Source of the DNA: Methanolobus profundi
GTDB lineage: Archaea; Halobacteriota; Methanosarcinia; Methanosarcinales; Methanosarcinaceae
Reading direction: 5' to 3'
NCBI RefSeq assembly: GCF_900114835.1
Contig: NZ_FOUJ01000004.1
Span: 248,001 to 312,000 of the forward strand
Length of the DNA stretch: 64,000 nucleotides
The notes under the pieces are model-generated. The model was not told the DNA's origin. It worked only from the letters and a program-made list of their open reading frames with translations, and did no database searches. Positions 46,558 through 56,716 of the stretch are shown piece after piece (positions within the stretch are counted from its first letter, which is position 1; every line of letters begins with the position of its first letter). The position numbers and the translations under genes were made by a program.

Positions 46558-48117
46558 ATGAATTTCAAGATGATTATCTGGATAGTGATCTTAATTGCAT
46601 TAACAGGTCATGCTTCTGCTACATTTTCGTTAACAGATCTTTCTTCCTCTACATTAATTATTGTAGGGGAGGAAAATGCAGATTTTACTTCTATCCAGGC
46701 TGCTATAGATAGTGCAAATGAATCTACTATAATTTGGGTTCAGGACGGTGTGTATTATGAAAACATTTTGATAGATAGATCTGTAGTTCTGATTCCTGCA
46801 AAAGGTGACCAGTCAAACGTAGTTATCTATTCAGATAATTCTTCAGGTCATATAATTCATATCACTGCACCAGATACCATTGTCACTGGGTTTAATTTAG
46901 CTGGGTATAAGGACAGTAAACCACTATCCGGCATATATCTTGACAATGTGGATAATTGCAGTATTTCCTTTAATGCTATTTCCAATACGCAAGACTCGAT
47001 AATTTTGCAGGAATCTCATGAATGTAACATAATGATGAATAACCTGTCATCAAACATTCTGCATGGCATCGTCATGACAGATTCTAATAATAACATAATT
47101 AAAAAGAACAATATTTTCGACAATAGGTTTGGCATATATACCCAGGAATGTGATTCTAACACAATTGAGAAAAACAACGTCACATCTAACGATGGTTATG
47201 GGATCGCTCTATTTGAATCAAACAGCATTGTCATTGAAGATAACGATGTGACAAAAAATGAATATGGAATTTGCTTTACTTCATCTTTATACAATAAAAT
47301 AAAAGAAAATACCATAAGTGAAAATTCACATATTGGTCTTGTCTTTTGGGAAACAGAGGATGACATAATCGAAAATAATACCATAAAATCCAATGATGAA
47401 GGAATTTTTTTCAATGAGGCTTATGGATCAGTTGTCAAAAATAATAAAATAATCAAGAACAATAAAGCAATTAATGTAGAAAGCAGTTCTGGAAATGACA
47501 TACATTCCAATACAATAAAAGATTCCTTCCCATTCCAATATCTCGCATGGGGAGCTATTTGCTTGCTGCTACTGAGCATTTTGTACTATATGAATAAAAA
47601 AGGATACCTTTTAAAAGGGTTAATTGGATCATTCCTGATCTTTACTTTCTTGTTCTCCATTATGGCAATTTATCTTGTTCTCTTCTCTCCATCTTTACCC
47701 TATTATAATGTTGAAGTGGAAAATATTAATTTTGATACTGGTCCATCCCAGAATAATGAATCTGAGAACGTTCTTATCGACATGGAACTCAATTATGTAT
47801 ACAAAGATTCAGTATCCCTTATTGTTCCTGACAATGAAAGAAGCAATTATTTGCCAGTAAAAGTCCAGATCAGTTCATTGATCCTCAATCCGGCAGGTAC
47901 AGTGGGAGATCATAAACCACTAACTGAGGATACGTTCGTTTTAGATTTTTCACAACCATACCTGTATAGTAATGAACTAGAGCTGAAAGATGATAGAATC
48001 CATCATGTAAGAACCGAAGTTTGTTCAAAAAGATATTATGACTATCCATGGCCAAAACATGGCGAAGGAATGTGGGAAGTAATCGGTTCTGGGGCAATAG
48101 AAATTGACTTGAAGTGA
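46558..48117 (+). CDS. NosD-like parallel beta-helix surface protein, copy 2
   Basis: 519 residues, a paralogue of the gene at 44300: signal peptide (1-21), Asn-rich beta-helix coils (about 45-320), two transmembrane helices (about 325-380) and the same outside C-terminal domain (MELNYVYKDSVS, LPVKVQISSL). GAGGATC precedes the ATG. Probable cell-surface protein; ligand unknown. With the small anchored proteins it makes this AT-rich stretch look like a surface-protein locus. Confidence 0.75.
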   Translation: MNFKMIIWIVILIALTGHASATFSLTDLSSSTLIIVGEENADFTSIQAAIDSANESTIIWVQDGVYYENILIDRSVVLIPAKGDQSNVVIYSDNSSGHIIHITAPDTIVTGFNLAGYKDSKPLSGIYLDNVDNCSISFNAISNTQDSIILQESHECNIMMNNLSSNILHGIVMTDSNNNIIKKNNIFDNRFGIYTQECDSNTIEKNNVTSNDGYGIALFESNSIVIEDNDVTKNEYGICFTSSLYNKIKENTISENSHIGLVFWETEDDIIENNTIKSNDEGIFFNEAYGSVVKNNKIIKNNKAINVESSSGNDIHSNTIKDSFPFQYLAWGAICLLLLSILYYMNKKGYLLKGLIGSFLIFTFLFSIMAIYLVLFSPSLPYYNVEVENINFDTGPSQNNESENVLIDMELNYVYKDSVSLIVPDNERSNYLPVKVQISSLILNPAGTVGDHKPLTEDTFVLDFSQPYLYSNELELKDDRIHHVRTEVCSKRYYDYPWPKHGEGMWEVIGSGAIEIDLK

Positions 48118-48240
48118 TATTTTTAATTTACTGGTACAACGCTGGTATTTTCAGTTCTGAAAAAATACAATTTAAGAAAGCTCAAGCTCGAACTCATAAT
48201 ATGACTAAAGAACAAAAAATATGAAAAATGAAAGAGCCTT

Positions 48241-49134
48241 TTAGCAAAGGTCTTTCAGGTGGAACTGGTACTTACCGAGTTTGCCGCCGTAGTTTCCTGC
48301 GGTGATCTTTGATACACCAGGAACTGCGATAGCTGCTTCGATACCTGCCTTCATTGCCTTCTGGATTGCATCCTCGTCGACACCGTTGATGACAAGTTCG
48401 TAAACTGCCTTTACACCTTCTGGGATCTCGGTTCCTTCTACCTTGTCCCTGATGGATGGGCAGAACTTCTCGTTTGCAGTTGCCTTCATGAACTTGTAGT
48501 TGTTAAAACCAGCCTTGGAACCACTTGCAACGATTCCGCCTGGGAATGGAGTGATAGTACCGTCAAGGTCCTTGATAGCCTCTACTGCAACCTCTGCTGC
48601 TGTGAGTGCTGTCATCTGGCTGTCACCGAAGATAAAGAAGTTACCGCCTGCAATACCTGCTACAGCGCCGATGTTCTCTTCTACAAGGAAGTCACCCTCC
48701 ATGATAGGGATGCTGAACATCTTGCGACCGTCTACTTCTGTCTCGGATTCCATTCCGTCACCGAAGAACTTGAGTTTGAAACCTACGTTGAACTGCTTCT
48801 CAGCTTCTGGCATACCGTTGAAAACAGCTGTTGTTGGAGCTGTAAGTACACACTGACCGAGGCGCTCAAGTAACTGGTGTTCAAGTGACTCGTATCCGAA
48901 GGTACAGATCTGGATGTATACACCAGGTCTTCCGTCAGGGGTCTCATCAGGACCTACGAACTTCTCAATACCTGCTTCTGCAGGGCACATAATAACAGAG
49001 GTACCGAATCCTGTTGCTTCAAGTGCAGCTATCTCTGCCCAGCGTTTTGTTGCTGCGGTGATAAGTACTCTTGAGATCTTGATCGGGAACGCTTCTGCGA
49101 AAGTATCTTCGATTTCTACTCCATTGATTTCCAT
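48241..49134 (-). CDS. ftr: Formylmethanofuran--tetrahydromethanopterin formyltransferase
   Basis: A 297-residue cytosolic enzyme moving the formyl group between methanofuran and H4MPT. In methylotrophic growth it runs in the oxidative direction toward CO2. The conserved start [19 protein letters not shown] and typical core and length identify it. Monocistronic. An imperfect stem (TAGTG-ACAT/ATGT-CACTA, 49168-49190) lies in the leader and a GTATATG TATA-like box upstream; a half-match to the methylamine palindrome near 49205 is not symmetrical and was not counted. Confidence 0.96.
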   Translation of the reverse strand: MEINGVEIEDTFAEAFPIKISRVLITAATKRWAEIAALEATGFGTSVIMCPAEAGIEKFVGPDETPDGRPGVYIQICTFGYESLEHQLLERLGQCVLTAPTTAVFNGMPEAEKQFNVGFKLKFFGDGMESETEVDGRKMFSIPIMEGDFLVEENIGAVAGIAGGNFFIFGDSQMTALTAAEVAVEAIKDLDGTITPFPGGIVASGSKAGFNNYKFMKATANEKFCPSIRDKVEGTEIPEGVKAVYELVINGVDEDAIQKAMKAGIEAAIAVPGVSKITAGNYGGKLGKYQFHLKDLC

Positions 49135-49245
49135 AATAATACCTCTAAAGTTGAAATTAAATCATAATAGTGAACATCTGGATGTCACTATAACTATTGC
49201 AGTAATACAAGACAATTACAATACATATACTCTTCGAAAAGTCGG

Positions 49246-50922
49246 TTACCTTCCACCCGACTTGCGATATGTCTTGTCAAAAAGTGCGAACATCTCCCTG
49301 TCGATCTCCCTGTACTTGCCCAGTTCAAAGACAGCTTCATTGACAAAGACAGAAACAGATTCTATGTTCGAAAGTTTTGCCAGGCTCTTTGATGAACTGG
49401 CAGTAGATTCCACCATCTGCTCCCGAATAGAGATCTCGCATACCTCAAGTATCGCATTGACAGCATTCGAAGCCTGATCCTCATGATGGCTCTCTGCGGC
49501 AACTGTACAGAAGTGTTCCATAACAGGGATCACTCTGGATACCTTCACATCTGAATGCTTCCTTGCGGCAACGATCCCTATATCCTTCAGAGCTGCTGTC
49601 ACATCAAGAATAGAATCCTTACCGAATATCTCCCCCACTTCCCTCAGTGTCTCGATAACCTTATCAAGGCAATCATGCTTTTTCAGGTCGGGTGATTCAT
49701 GAATGGTCTTGATACCGATATCTCTCAAAGCATAGACTATCAGTTTCTTCAGATGGTCCTGACCTTTGCTGTCCACGGTCCTGGCGAATTCAAGGAGCAC
49801 TTTCCTGATATTCTCAAGGGTAGCAGTATCCCTGCTTGCAGCAGCTTCAAGTGCTATCTTCTTCAGTAGTATCACTGCATTCTCAGTAGGTTCCAGCATC
49901 TCTTTTTTGGCAGCCATTATTCCAACATTACCGGTAGCGATAGCAAGTTCGTGTATAGGTGTGGATACCACTTTATTGGTAACTATGTCAACAAGGTCAT
50001 TTGGACCCTTTGAACGTTTGATAAGTGAGAGTTTATCCAGCGGTGGAAAATGATATCTTTCACTGTACATATCGAAGAAGTCGTTCATGCTGTCCATCGT
50101 ATGTAGCACGAAGCTTTCCATATCAGCTTCAGCACACTGTTCTCCAATGGAACCAAAGGAGTCGATGACCTCCATTAATGCAAACCTCTCTTTTTCCTCT
50201 CCTGAAAGGATCGCAAGCTGGTAGAGGTGTATGTTCAGGTGTTTTATGATGAGCGCTTTGTTCCCACTGGAAGCAAGGACCTTTGAGCATATCTCAGGAA
50301 TTATCCTGATACCCACGGTGGCTACAAAATTATCCCTGTTCCTGATAGCGCCACGTGTAAGATCTATAACTGGCTGAAGAGGGTCCATGTTCCCTTTTCC
50401 TGATTCCAGCTTCCTGTAGCTCTCATTCATGTCGTAGATCTGCAGGTCCTTTGTGAACTTCTCATAATTCTGTTTCACCGTTTCTGTCCTCAGGTGATCA
50501 GCCAGAAGGAAAGCTAATACTGAGAGAATGAAAGAATATGCCAGAAGGATGATCATACCGGTAGGTCTGAACGTTCCCAGAAAATGCATGATAGATGCAG
50601 CAAGGGCAAATGTACCGATCGTGTAGGAGAACATATCGGTCAGAGCATCCCTCTTTCCTGCAAGCCAGAGACATGTCACCCAGAATATCATAAAACAGAT
50701 CGCAAGAACGATATTGCTCCAGAAGAGATCCATCTGCTGTCCTTTTAGTATCGTTGCAATGAACCCTAACTGGATAACCAGTGCTCCAATGGCAAGATCA
50801 GCTCCGACATCCCTGAGATTGATCTTAAGGTAGTTCTTTACCAAAATGTCTGCAATAAGAAAGACCGATATAACTCCACTTATAAGGGCTGTGTCAACGA
50901 TATCTGGTATCAGGATCTGCAT
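49246..50922 (-). CDS. Membrane protein with large helical cytosolic domain, unknown
   Basis: 558 residues: about six hydrophobic segments in the first 155 residues (10-30, 40-62, 68-90, 97-117, 120-145) and a long alpha-helical C-terminal region (about 175-555) rich in Ala, Leu, Lys and Glu, with repeated pieces such as LKDIGIVAARKHSD, resembling HEAT-like helical repeats. No family named. Monocistronic between ftr and the P-type ATPase gene. Confidence 0.6.
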   Translation of the reverse strand: MQILIPDIVDTALISGVISVFLIADILVKNYLKINLRDVGADLAIGALVIQLGFIATILKGQQMDLFWSNIVLAICFMIFWVTCLWLAGKRDALTDMFSYTIGTFALAASIMHFLGTFRPTGMIILLAYSFILSVLAFLLADHLRTETVKQNYEKFTKDLQIYDMNESYRKLESGKGNMDPLQPVIDLTRGAIRNRDNFVATVGIRIIPEICSKVLASSGNKALIIKHLNIHLYQLAILSGEEKERFALMEVIDSFGSIGEQCAEADMESFVLHTMDSMNDFFDMYSERYHFPPLDKLSLIKRSKGPNDLVDIVTNKVVSTPIHELAIATGNVGIMAAKKEMLEPTENAVILLKKIALEAAASRDTATLENIRKVLLEFARTVDSKGQDHLKKLIVYALRDIGIKTIHESPDLKKHDCLDKVIETLREVGEIFGKDSILDVTAALKDIGIVAARKHSDVKVSRVIPVMEHFCTVAAESHHEDQASNAVNAILEVCEISIREQMVESTASSSKSLAKLSNIESVSVFVNEAVFELGKYREIDREMFALFDKTYRKSGGR

Positions 50923-50987
50923 GGAGATATATTGTACATGTTTATTTATATATATATTGAAATTAAACGACCTGTTACGCCATGCTG

Positions 50988-53153
50988 CTATTGTTCAATG
51001 GAAAGCATCCTGGCATTTATAGCGACTATGATCGTACTCATTGACATAAGCACTGCGCCGGCTGCAGGTGAAAGCAATATTCCTTGTTGGTACAGCACTC
51101 CTGCAGCAAGAGGTATTGCCAGTGCATTGTAACCCGTTGCCCAGAAAAGGTTCTGTACCATTTTGCCGTAAGTTGCCCTGGAAAGGCTCAGTATCGCCAG
51201 TACATCAAGAGGATTGCTCTTTACAAGTACGATGTCCGCTGTTTCCACTGCAACATCGGTACCTGCTCCAATGGCAACTCCGATATCAGCCTGTGCAAGT
51301 GCAGGTGCATCGTTTATACCATCACCTACCATCGCTACCACACTTCCTCTATCTTGAACCTCTTTTATCCTTGAGGCCTTCTCTCCCGGCAGCACTCCTG
51401 CAAAATACTCGTCAAGACCTATCTGTTCTGCAACGCGTTCAGCAACCTGTTTCTGGTCACCTGTAAGCATGATGCATTTGATACCCATTTCCCTGAGCTT
51501 GCCAACAGCCTCCTTTGATTCAGGTCTGACCACATCCTCGAGCGCAATAGCTCCCACAGCCTTTCCACCGAGAAGAACGAAGACCACTGTCTTTCCCTGT
51601 CCGTTTATCTCTTTTAGTTCTTCCTTTGGATAACTGATCCCTTCTTCTTCCAGGTATCCGGGACTGACGACCTTTACATCCTTCCCATTCACAGTTCCCT
51701 GTGCCCCCTTTCCTGGAATGGCACTGAACTTCTCTACCTGATATGTCTGCTCCGCTGCTTCAATGATACCTTTAGCTATGGGATGTTCAGAATTTGATTC
51801 AATAGAGGCTGCATATCTCAGAATATCCTCATTTTTTATTCCCTTATCAAATGGAATGATATCGCTGACACCAAACTCTCCTTTTGTGAGGGTTCCTGTC
51901 TTATCGAAAACGATGGCATCAATGTTCCTTGCTCTCTCGAATGCTGTCCTGTTCCTGATAAGCAGTCCATTCCTTGCTCCTATGGCAGCGGAGACAGCCA
52001 CCACCAGAGGAATTGCAAGACCAAGGGCATGTGGGCAGGTGATAACCATAACTGTGACAGCTCTTTCAAGAGAGAAGGCCAGGTCGGTGTTAGCCAGTCT
52101 CATCCATGCAAAGAAAGTTATTGTTCCAGCTGTCAGGGCTATTATCGTCAACCAGAGGGCTGCCCGGTTGGCAAGGTCCTGTGTTCTGGACTTGCTTTCC
52201 TGCGCCTGTGTCACAAGGTCGAGCATCTGTGCCAGGAAAGAATCCTTTCCTATTTTCTGAACCTCAATTGTAAGGGATCCTTCTCCATTAACAGCTCCGG
52301 CTATGACCTCGTCCCCTGTTTCCTTTGGAACCGGGTTAGATTCACCTGTGAGCATTGCCTCGTTCACAGAGCTCTTCCCTTCAATGACAACACCATCAAC
52401 TGGTATCTTCTCACCCGGTTTCACAAGGACCTTATCCTCTTTTTTGAGTTCATCCACAGGGACGTCATCTAGCTTTCCATCAGTTCTTATCAGATGTGCA
52501 TCCGATGGCATGAGCTTTACAAGTTCCTGCAATGCCATTGATGCTCCCATTACAGATCTCATTTCCATCCAGTGTCCCAGAAGCATGATATCTATAAGGG
52601 TCGCCAGTTCCCAGAAGAAGAGCTTGCCTTCAAGTCCGAAGACAACAAGGCTGCTGTAACCGTATGCTACTGTGATCGCCACTGCGATAAGTGTCATCAT
52701 ACCGGGATCCTTTGCTGTGAGCTCGTCCCTTATACCTTTGAGGAAAGGCCATCCGCCGTAGAAGAATACCAGAGTGGAAAAGGCAAAGAGAAGGTATATA
52801 TCACCTGTAAATGAGGGTATAATGATACCAAATGTTGGATCAAGGAACTGTTGTATGATAGGGGAAAGCAGTAAGATAGGGATTGTCAGTACGAGAGCTA
52901 TCCAGAACCTCTTCCTGAAATCCTGTACCATCATTGCATGGTGGTTCGAATGTCCCTGATGACCTCCGTGTCCTTCATGACCCTGATGTTCAGTATGATC
53001 CATGTGTTCTTCATGAGAACTGTGTTCACCATGATCTTTTTCTGTGATTTCATGGTTCATATCAGGATGTTCTTTTGTGGTTCCTTCGTGTCTTGCATCA
53101 TGCTCATGCATGGAATGTTCACCACTATGCTGCACGCTATCCTTGTTATCCAT
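50988..53153 (-). CDS. CopB-type heavy-metal P-type ATPase
   Basis: A 721-residue transporter of the P1B subfamily. A His-rich N-terminus (about residues 1-78), eight predicted helices, the metal-path motif CPH (TCPHALGLA) in the sixth, TGES, the phosphorylated Asp in DKTGTLT and [11 protein letters not shown] plus the His-rich tail mark the CopB (copper/silver efflux) branch. Divergent from the NapH-like gene, with about 178 bases between. Metal specificity is inferred. Confidence 0.92.
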   Translation of the reverse strand: MDNKDSVQHSGEHSMHEHDARHEGTTKEHPDMNHEITEKDHGEHSSHEEHMDHTEHQGHEGHGGHQGHSNHHAMMVQDFRKRFWIALVLTIPILLLSPIIQQFLDPTFGIIIPSFTGDIYLLFAFSTLVFFYGGWPFLKGIRDELTAKDPGMMTLIAVAITVAYGYSSLVVFGLEGKLFFWELATLIDIMLLGHWMEMRSVMGASMALQELVKLMPSDAHLIRTDGKLDDVPVDELKKEDKVLVKPGEKIPVDGVVIEGKSSVNEAMLTGESNPVPKETGDEVIAGAVNGEGSLTIEVQKIGKDSFLAQMLDLVTQAQESKSRTQDLANRAALWLTIIALTAGTITFFAWMRLANTDLAFSLERAVTVMVITCPHALGLAIPLVVAVSAAIGARNGLLIRNRTAFERARNIDAIVFDKTGTLTKGEFGVSDIIPFDKGIKNEDILRYAASIESNSEHPIAKGIIEAAEQTYQVEKFSAIPGKGAQGTVNGKDVKVVSPGYLEEEGISYPKEELKEINGQGKTVVFVLLGGKAVGAIALEDVVRPESKEAVGKLREMGIKCIMLTGDQKQVAERVAEQIGLDEYFAGVLPGEKASRIKEVQDRGSVVAMVGDGINDAPALAQADIGVAIGAGTDVAVETADIVLVKSNPLDVLAILSLSRATYGKMVQNLFWATGYNALAIPLAAGVLYQQGILLSPAAGAVLMSMSTIIVAINARMLSIEQ

Positions 53154-53332
53154 ACTTCTCCCTTCTTTTTCAGATCATAAGTGCACATTTGTTCTTTGCA
53201 CTGATCGAACCCATATAGATGTGAGAGATAAAATAATAAAAACTCTTTGGAAATTTCAGACATGGAAACCAATAAGCATTTATAAGCACAAGAATATAAA
53301 AAAGTGTATAAAAATATCATAAAGGTGAACTT

Positions 53333-53962
53333 GTGCTAAAGATAACACCATATATGGGCCCTCTGGTCATAATAGTCTCAATAGCAGGACTATGGTATCC
53401 GATACTTGGTTACTTCATGTTGCTTGTGTTCGGTGCCATCTTCCTTATAGCACCTTTCAGAGGTCGCTGGTTCTGTGGAAATCTCTGTCCAAGGGGAAGT
53501 TTCATGGATTTCTGGGTCGGGAAGATCTCCACTAAGAAGAAGATCCCCAGATCCCTCAAGAGCTACTGGATAAGAGTACCTCTTTTCCTTTTAATGATGG
53601 TGTTCATGGGTTACAGGCTGATCAACACACACGGTATCATCAACCAGATAGGTATGGTGCTGGTCATCATGTGTCTGACCACGTCATCCATTGCAGTGCT
53701 GCTGGGTGTTACCATCGCCCCGAGGACATGGTGTACCTTCTGTCCAATGGGAACCCTGCAGAGCATAGTCGGAGTTAACAAGTATCCTCTTCAGGTTGAC
53801 ATGGAAAAATGCATCAAATGCCACAAGTGCGAGAAAGTATGTCCCATGTACCTGAATATCGTTGATATAACACACAATCCTGACTGCATCAAATGTGGAA
53901 GGTGTATCGATGTATGTCCCAAGGATGCGCTGAGCTTCGGAAAGGTCAACAGAAGCTCATGA
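53333..53962 (+). CDS. NapH-like membrane 4Fe-4S protein
   Basis: A 209-residue protein with four or so membrane helices, CGNLCPRG and CTFCPMGT motifs in the membrane domain, and two [4Fe-4S] ferredoxin motifs at the C-terminus (CIKCHKCEKVCP, CIKCGRCIDVCP). NapH proteins pass electrons from quinol-like carriers; here the partner is unknown. GTG start with GGTGA nine bases before it. Confidence 0.85.
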   Translation: MLKITPYMGPLVIIVSIAGLWYPILGYFMLLVFGAIFLIAPFRGRWFCGNLCPRGSFMDFWVGKISTKKKIPRSLKSYWIRVPLFLLMMVFMGYRLINTHGIINQIGMVLVIMCLTTSSIAVLLGVTIAPRTWCTFCPMGTLQSIVGVNKYPLQVDMEKCIKCHKCEKVCPMYLNIVDITHNPDCIKCGRCIDVCPKDALSFGKVNRSS

Positions 53963-54026
53963 TCTTTTCTTCTTTTTTATTTCTCCCACCAGATACAAGA
54001 ACAATGACCAGCTTTCAAGCAGAGAT

Positions 54027-54821
54027 ATGGGAAAAATGGACACTTTGAACTTCGATGGCTCCTGCGACCCCAATCCGGGAGGCATAATGGGCTTTGGCTG
54101 GGTTATCAACTGGAGTAGCGGAAAGGCTCCAACAGAGGGAAGTAAGGAAAAGGAACCATCTCCTTCGAACACCAATAATGTTGCTGAATATACTGCATTG
54201 AAAGAGGGTATTACCAATTACCTGAAACTTGGTGGGAAAGGTCCTCTTCAGGTCTACGGGGACAGCAAACTTGTCATCAGCCAGATGTCAGGGAAATGGA
54301 AGGTCAAGAACCAGAACCTTGCAAAGATCAAAGAGGATACGGCAGCTATCATTAAGAAGAACGAGCTCAAGGTAAAGTTCACCTGGGTCCCAAGGGAGCA
54401 GAACACAACAGCTGACCGTCTGGCACTACCCAGGTCAAGGCAGACCAAGTCATCTAGCAGCCCCTCACAAGCATCATCTGTGAAGCCATCTGACAGAAAG
54501 TTCGTGGCTGATGTGAACTCGACATCTGTCTCTTCTAATTTGAGATTGAAGATAAATGAATTGAATACAGAACCTTCACCTGGTTTCAAGTCATTCGCGA
54601 ATCTCAAGGTCGGTGGGTTTGACTCATTTTCCAGAAAGAAACTGGATACTTTGCAGAAAGAAGCAGGTCCAAAGGCCTCCTCTATAGTTGAAAAGGAGTT
54701 CAAGGGCAACAGCAGCCAGCAGGCTTCTGCACTCAGGTGGATGCTGCGTGGTCTTTCAACAGATCTTGCTGTCAGGAAGGTCAAAGTCGATATTGAGCTC
54801 AGTAAAAAGAAGAAGAGATAG
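54027..54821 (+). CDS. Ribonuclease HI with extra C-terminal domain
   Basis: 264 residues. The N-terminal RNase HI domain (about 1-140) has the acidic catalytic set: Asp in NFDGSCDPNPGG, Glu in NVAEYTALKEG, Asp in VYGDSKLVIS and Asp in NTTADRLA, so it is likely active on RNA-DNA hybrids. Residues 145-264 follow a Ser/Pro linker and carry an unassigned domain rich in Lys and Ser, ending KKKKR. The stop is TAG; fourteen further sense codons follow before TGA, so amber readthrough is possible but unproven. Confidence 0.85.
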   Translation: MGKMDTLNFDGSCDPNPGGIMGFGWVINWSSGKAPTEGSKEKEPSPSNTNNVAEYTALKEGITNYLKLGGKGPLQVYGDSKLVISQMSGKWKVKNQNLAKIKEDTAAIIKKNELKVKFTWVPREQNTTADRLALPRSRQTKSSSSPSQASSVKPSDRKFVADVNSTSVSSNLRLKINELNTEPSPGFKSFANLKVGGFDSFSRKKLDTLQKEAGPKASSIVEKEFKGNSSQQASALRWMLRGLSTDLAVRKVKVDIELSKKKKR

Positions 54822-54834
54822 CTTGAAACTTCAT

Positions 54835-56430
54835 TTATGGGTTGCAAAGTGACTTTTTCACAGTGAACCAGAACACACTTCCCCTGCCGATCGGATTATC
54901 ATCGACACCGACCTCTCCGCCATGAAGTTCCACGATCCTCTTGACGATCGCAAGACCGAGACCGCTTCCTTTAACGCTTCCCTTGTCGGCCTGTCTGAAA
55001 CGTTCGAATATCATGGTCTTATCATCATCAGTGATCCCAGGACCGATATCTGCTACATGGATCTTCCATTTATCTGCCATATCCGAGACATTGATGCTGA
55101 TCTTTCCTCCCGGTGGGCTATATTTGACCGCATTTGAAAGCAGGTTCAGAACAACCTCTTCAATGAGCGGGTTTATGAGGGAAGGATATTCCAAAGCATG
55201 AACAAAGCTCAGTTCTATATCCTTTTTGTCAGCCTCAGGTTCGAAGTTCCTGATAACCTTCTTCATAAGAGGCAAAAGGTCCTGTTCTTCAAATCTGATA
55301 TCGTCTATTGATTCCAGTTTGATGAACTTGGATGCCGATTCTATCATATAGATAAGCTTCTCATTGTTCTTATGGATCTTATCGAGCAGGTTCTTCTTAC
55401 TACTTTCATCTTCGATTATGATCAGTTGCTCTGTGAATCCCCTGATGATGTTTGCAGGGTTGAGCAGGTCATGGGTCAGTATATCGGTGAACAGGACTTT
55501 GAGGTAGTTCGCATCCTCAAGTTCCCTAGTATACTTTTTGAGGTTCTCTTCAGTCTGTTTCCGGCTGAGTGCTTCTGCAAGGACGTTTGCCACTGATTGA
55601 ACGAAGTTCATGTCATCCTTTGTGAACACTCTTTTCTGTGTGGTGTGCACGTTCATGGTCCCAAAGGGTTTTTCCTTGCTACCGATGAGCACATCCATTC
55701 CACTGAGGATCCCCTTGCCTTTGAGCATGGAGAGATTATCGAACCTTTCCTGCGAGTCATTATCCTGGATCATATCAGCTTCGCATGAATAGAGAGTATA
55801 GCAGACAATATCGTTCTTTTCGGCCTCAGTTTCTCTTTCGTATTTTTCTTCCCAGCCGACCCCTGCCACCATGGAGGGTTTACCATCCTCGTTCTTCATT
55901 ATCCTGCAATATTCAATGTTGAGAGTGGCTGCAACGAGTTTAACGGATTCCTGCATCAGTTCATCAAGGTCTGCACCGGCAAGTCCTTCCTGTCCAAGTT
56001 TTGCGACAGCAGCCTGTTGTTTTTCTCTCATCTGGAGAATATTCTCGACAGACTTGCGTTCACTGATATCCTTTGCATGTCTTACCACAAAGATGACATT
56101 GTCATCATCATCAAAAACAGGTGATAGTTCGATAAGTTTTGTCCTGTTATCAAGAGGGTCCTCTATTTCGAATTTCCTGCATGCTCCTGTTGCGAAGACC
56201 TCAAGCAGTTTGCATGATCCGCATGGCTCGCTACGCTGCATCAGACAACTGTAGCATAAAGGATTGCTCTTCTTTTCATTCGCCGGTATCGAGTCACAGT
56301 TCTTCCAGTTGCTGGTGACGATCCTCATATCACGGTCGATGACAACTATAAGGTCCTGTATCGATGAAAAGGTCTTTTTTAGAAGGTTGAGCTGGTGGTT
56401 CATTTGCTCATCGTTTTTTTCTTCACACAT
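54835..56430 (-). CDS. PAS-GAF sensor histidine kinase with Cys-rich PAS
   Basis: About 531 residues with no transmembrane segment. A PAS domain with a Cys cluster (CYSCLMQRSEPCGSC, about residues 50-64), a GAF domain (about 145-290), a HisKA-like helix with His in FTDILTHDLLNP (about 325), and HATPase (LLSNAVKYSPPGG, DIGPGITDDD, GSGLGLAI). The Cys pairs could bind iron-sulfur, haem or zinc. ATG at 56430 is favoured over GTG at 56463, which lacks a Shine-Dalgarno. No receiver gene adjoins. A 19-bp palindrome lies at 56482. Confidence 0.85.
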   Translation of the reverse strand: MCEEKNDEQMNHQLNLLKKTFSSIQDLIVVIDRDMRIVTSNWKNCDSIPANEKKSNPLCYSCLMQRSEPCGSCKLLEVFATGACRKFEIEDPLDNRTKLIELSPVFDDDDNVIFVVRHAKDISERKSVENILQMREKQQAAVAKLGQEGLAGADLDELMQESVKLVAATLNIEYCRIMKNEDGKPSMVAGVGWEEKYERETEAEKNDIVCYTLYSCEADMIQDNDSQERFDNLSMLKGKGILSGMDVLIGSKEKPFGTMNVHTTQKRVFTKDDMNFVQSVANVLAEALSRKQTEENLKKYTRELEDANYLKVLFTDILTHDLLNPANIIRGFTEQLIIIEDESSKKNLLDKIHKNNEKLIYMIESASKFIKLESIDDIRFEEQDLLPLMKKVIRNFEPEADKKDIELSFVHALEYPSLINPLIEEVVLNLLSNAVKYSPPGGKISINVSDMADKWKIHVADIGPGITDDDKTMIFERFRQADKGSVKGSGLGLAIVKRIVELHGGEVGVDDNPIGRGSVFWFTVKKSLCNP

Positions 56431-56481
56431 CGAAACACGGTCCTTTTTTGCAGGTAGTATCACACTTTTTTTTTGAAGGCA

Positions 56482-56500
56482 ATTATACTACCAGTATAAT
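56482..56500. promoter_or_regulatory. 19-bp palindrome upstream of the PAS-GAF kinase
   Basis: ATTATACT-ACC-AGTATAAT is a perfect inverted repeat with 8-bp arms and a 3-base spacer, the geometry of the methylamine palindrome (ATTACAAT-ACC-ATTGTAAT), agreeing at 13 of 19 positions. A further half-site ATTATACTAA follows. It contains TATA-like sequence, so binding would block transcription. The rest of the 253-base spacer (56501-56716) holds a short ATG-type triplet repeat near 56570 and AT-rich DNA. Confidence 0.5.
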
Positions 56501-56716
56501 ATTATACTAATTAATGATTGAAAGCACTCTTGGATTCTCGTATTTATATGTATCCTGAAAAAATCGATATGATGATGATGATGACGTTTACAGCAACCTG
56601 TTTTATCCAGGACTTATAGGATGGACAAGTGCAAAATCTGCATGAAGAGCTGTGCTAAAATTATAAAAGTTTAATATATCCAATATCAAATATTTAAAAA
56701 AAATGAAGATATGATA

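Noticed and set aside
49195-49225. ATTACAAT near the ftr promoter as a fourth regulatory palindrome
   Set aside because: Only one arm is present; the other half does not mirror it at the 19-bp spacing.
56565-56585. ATG-type triplet repeat upstream of the channel gene
   Set aside because: Short and simple; it sits outside any gene and shows no link to regulation.
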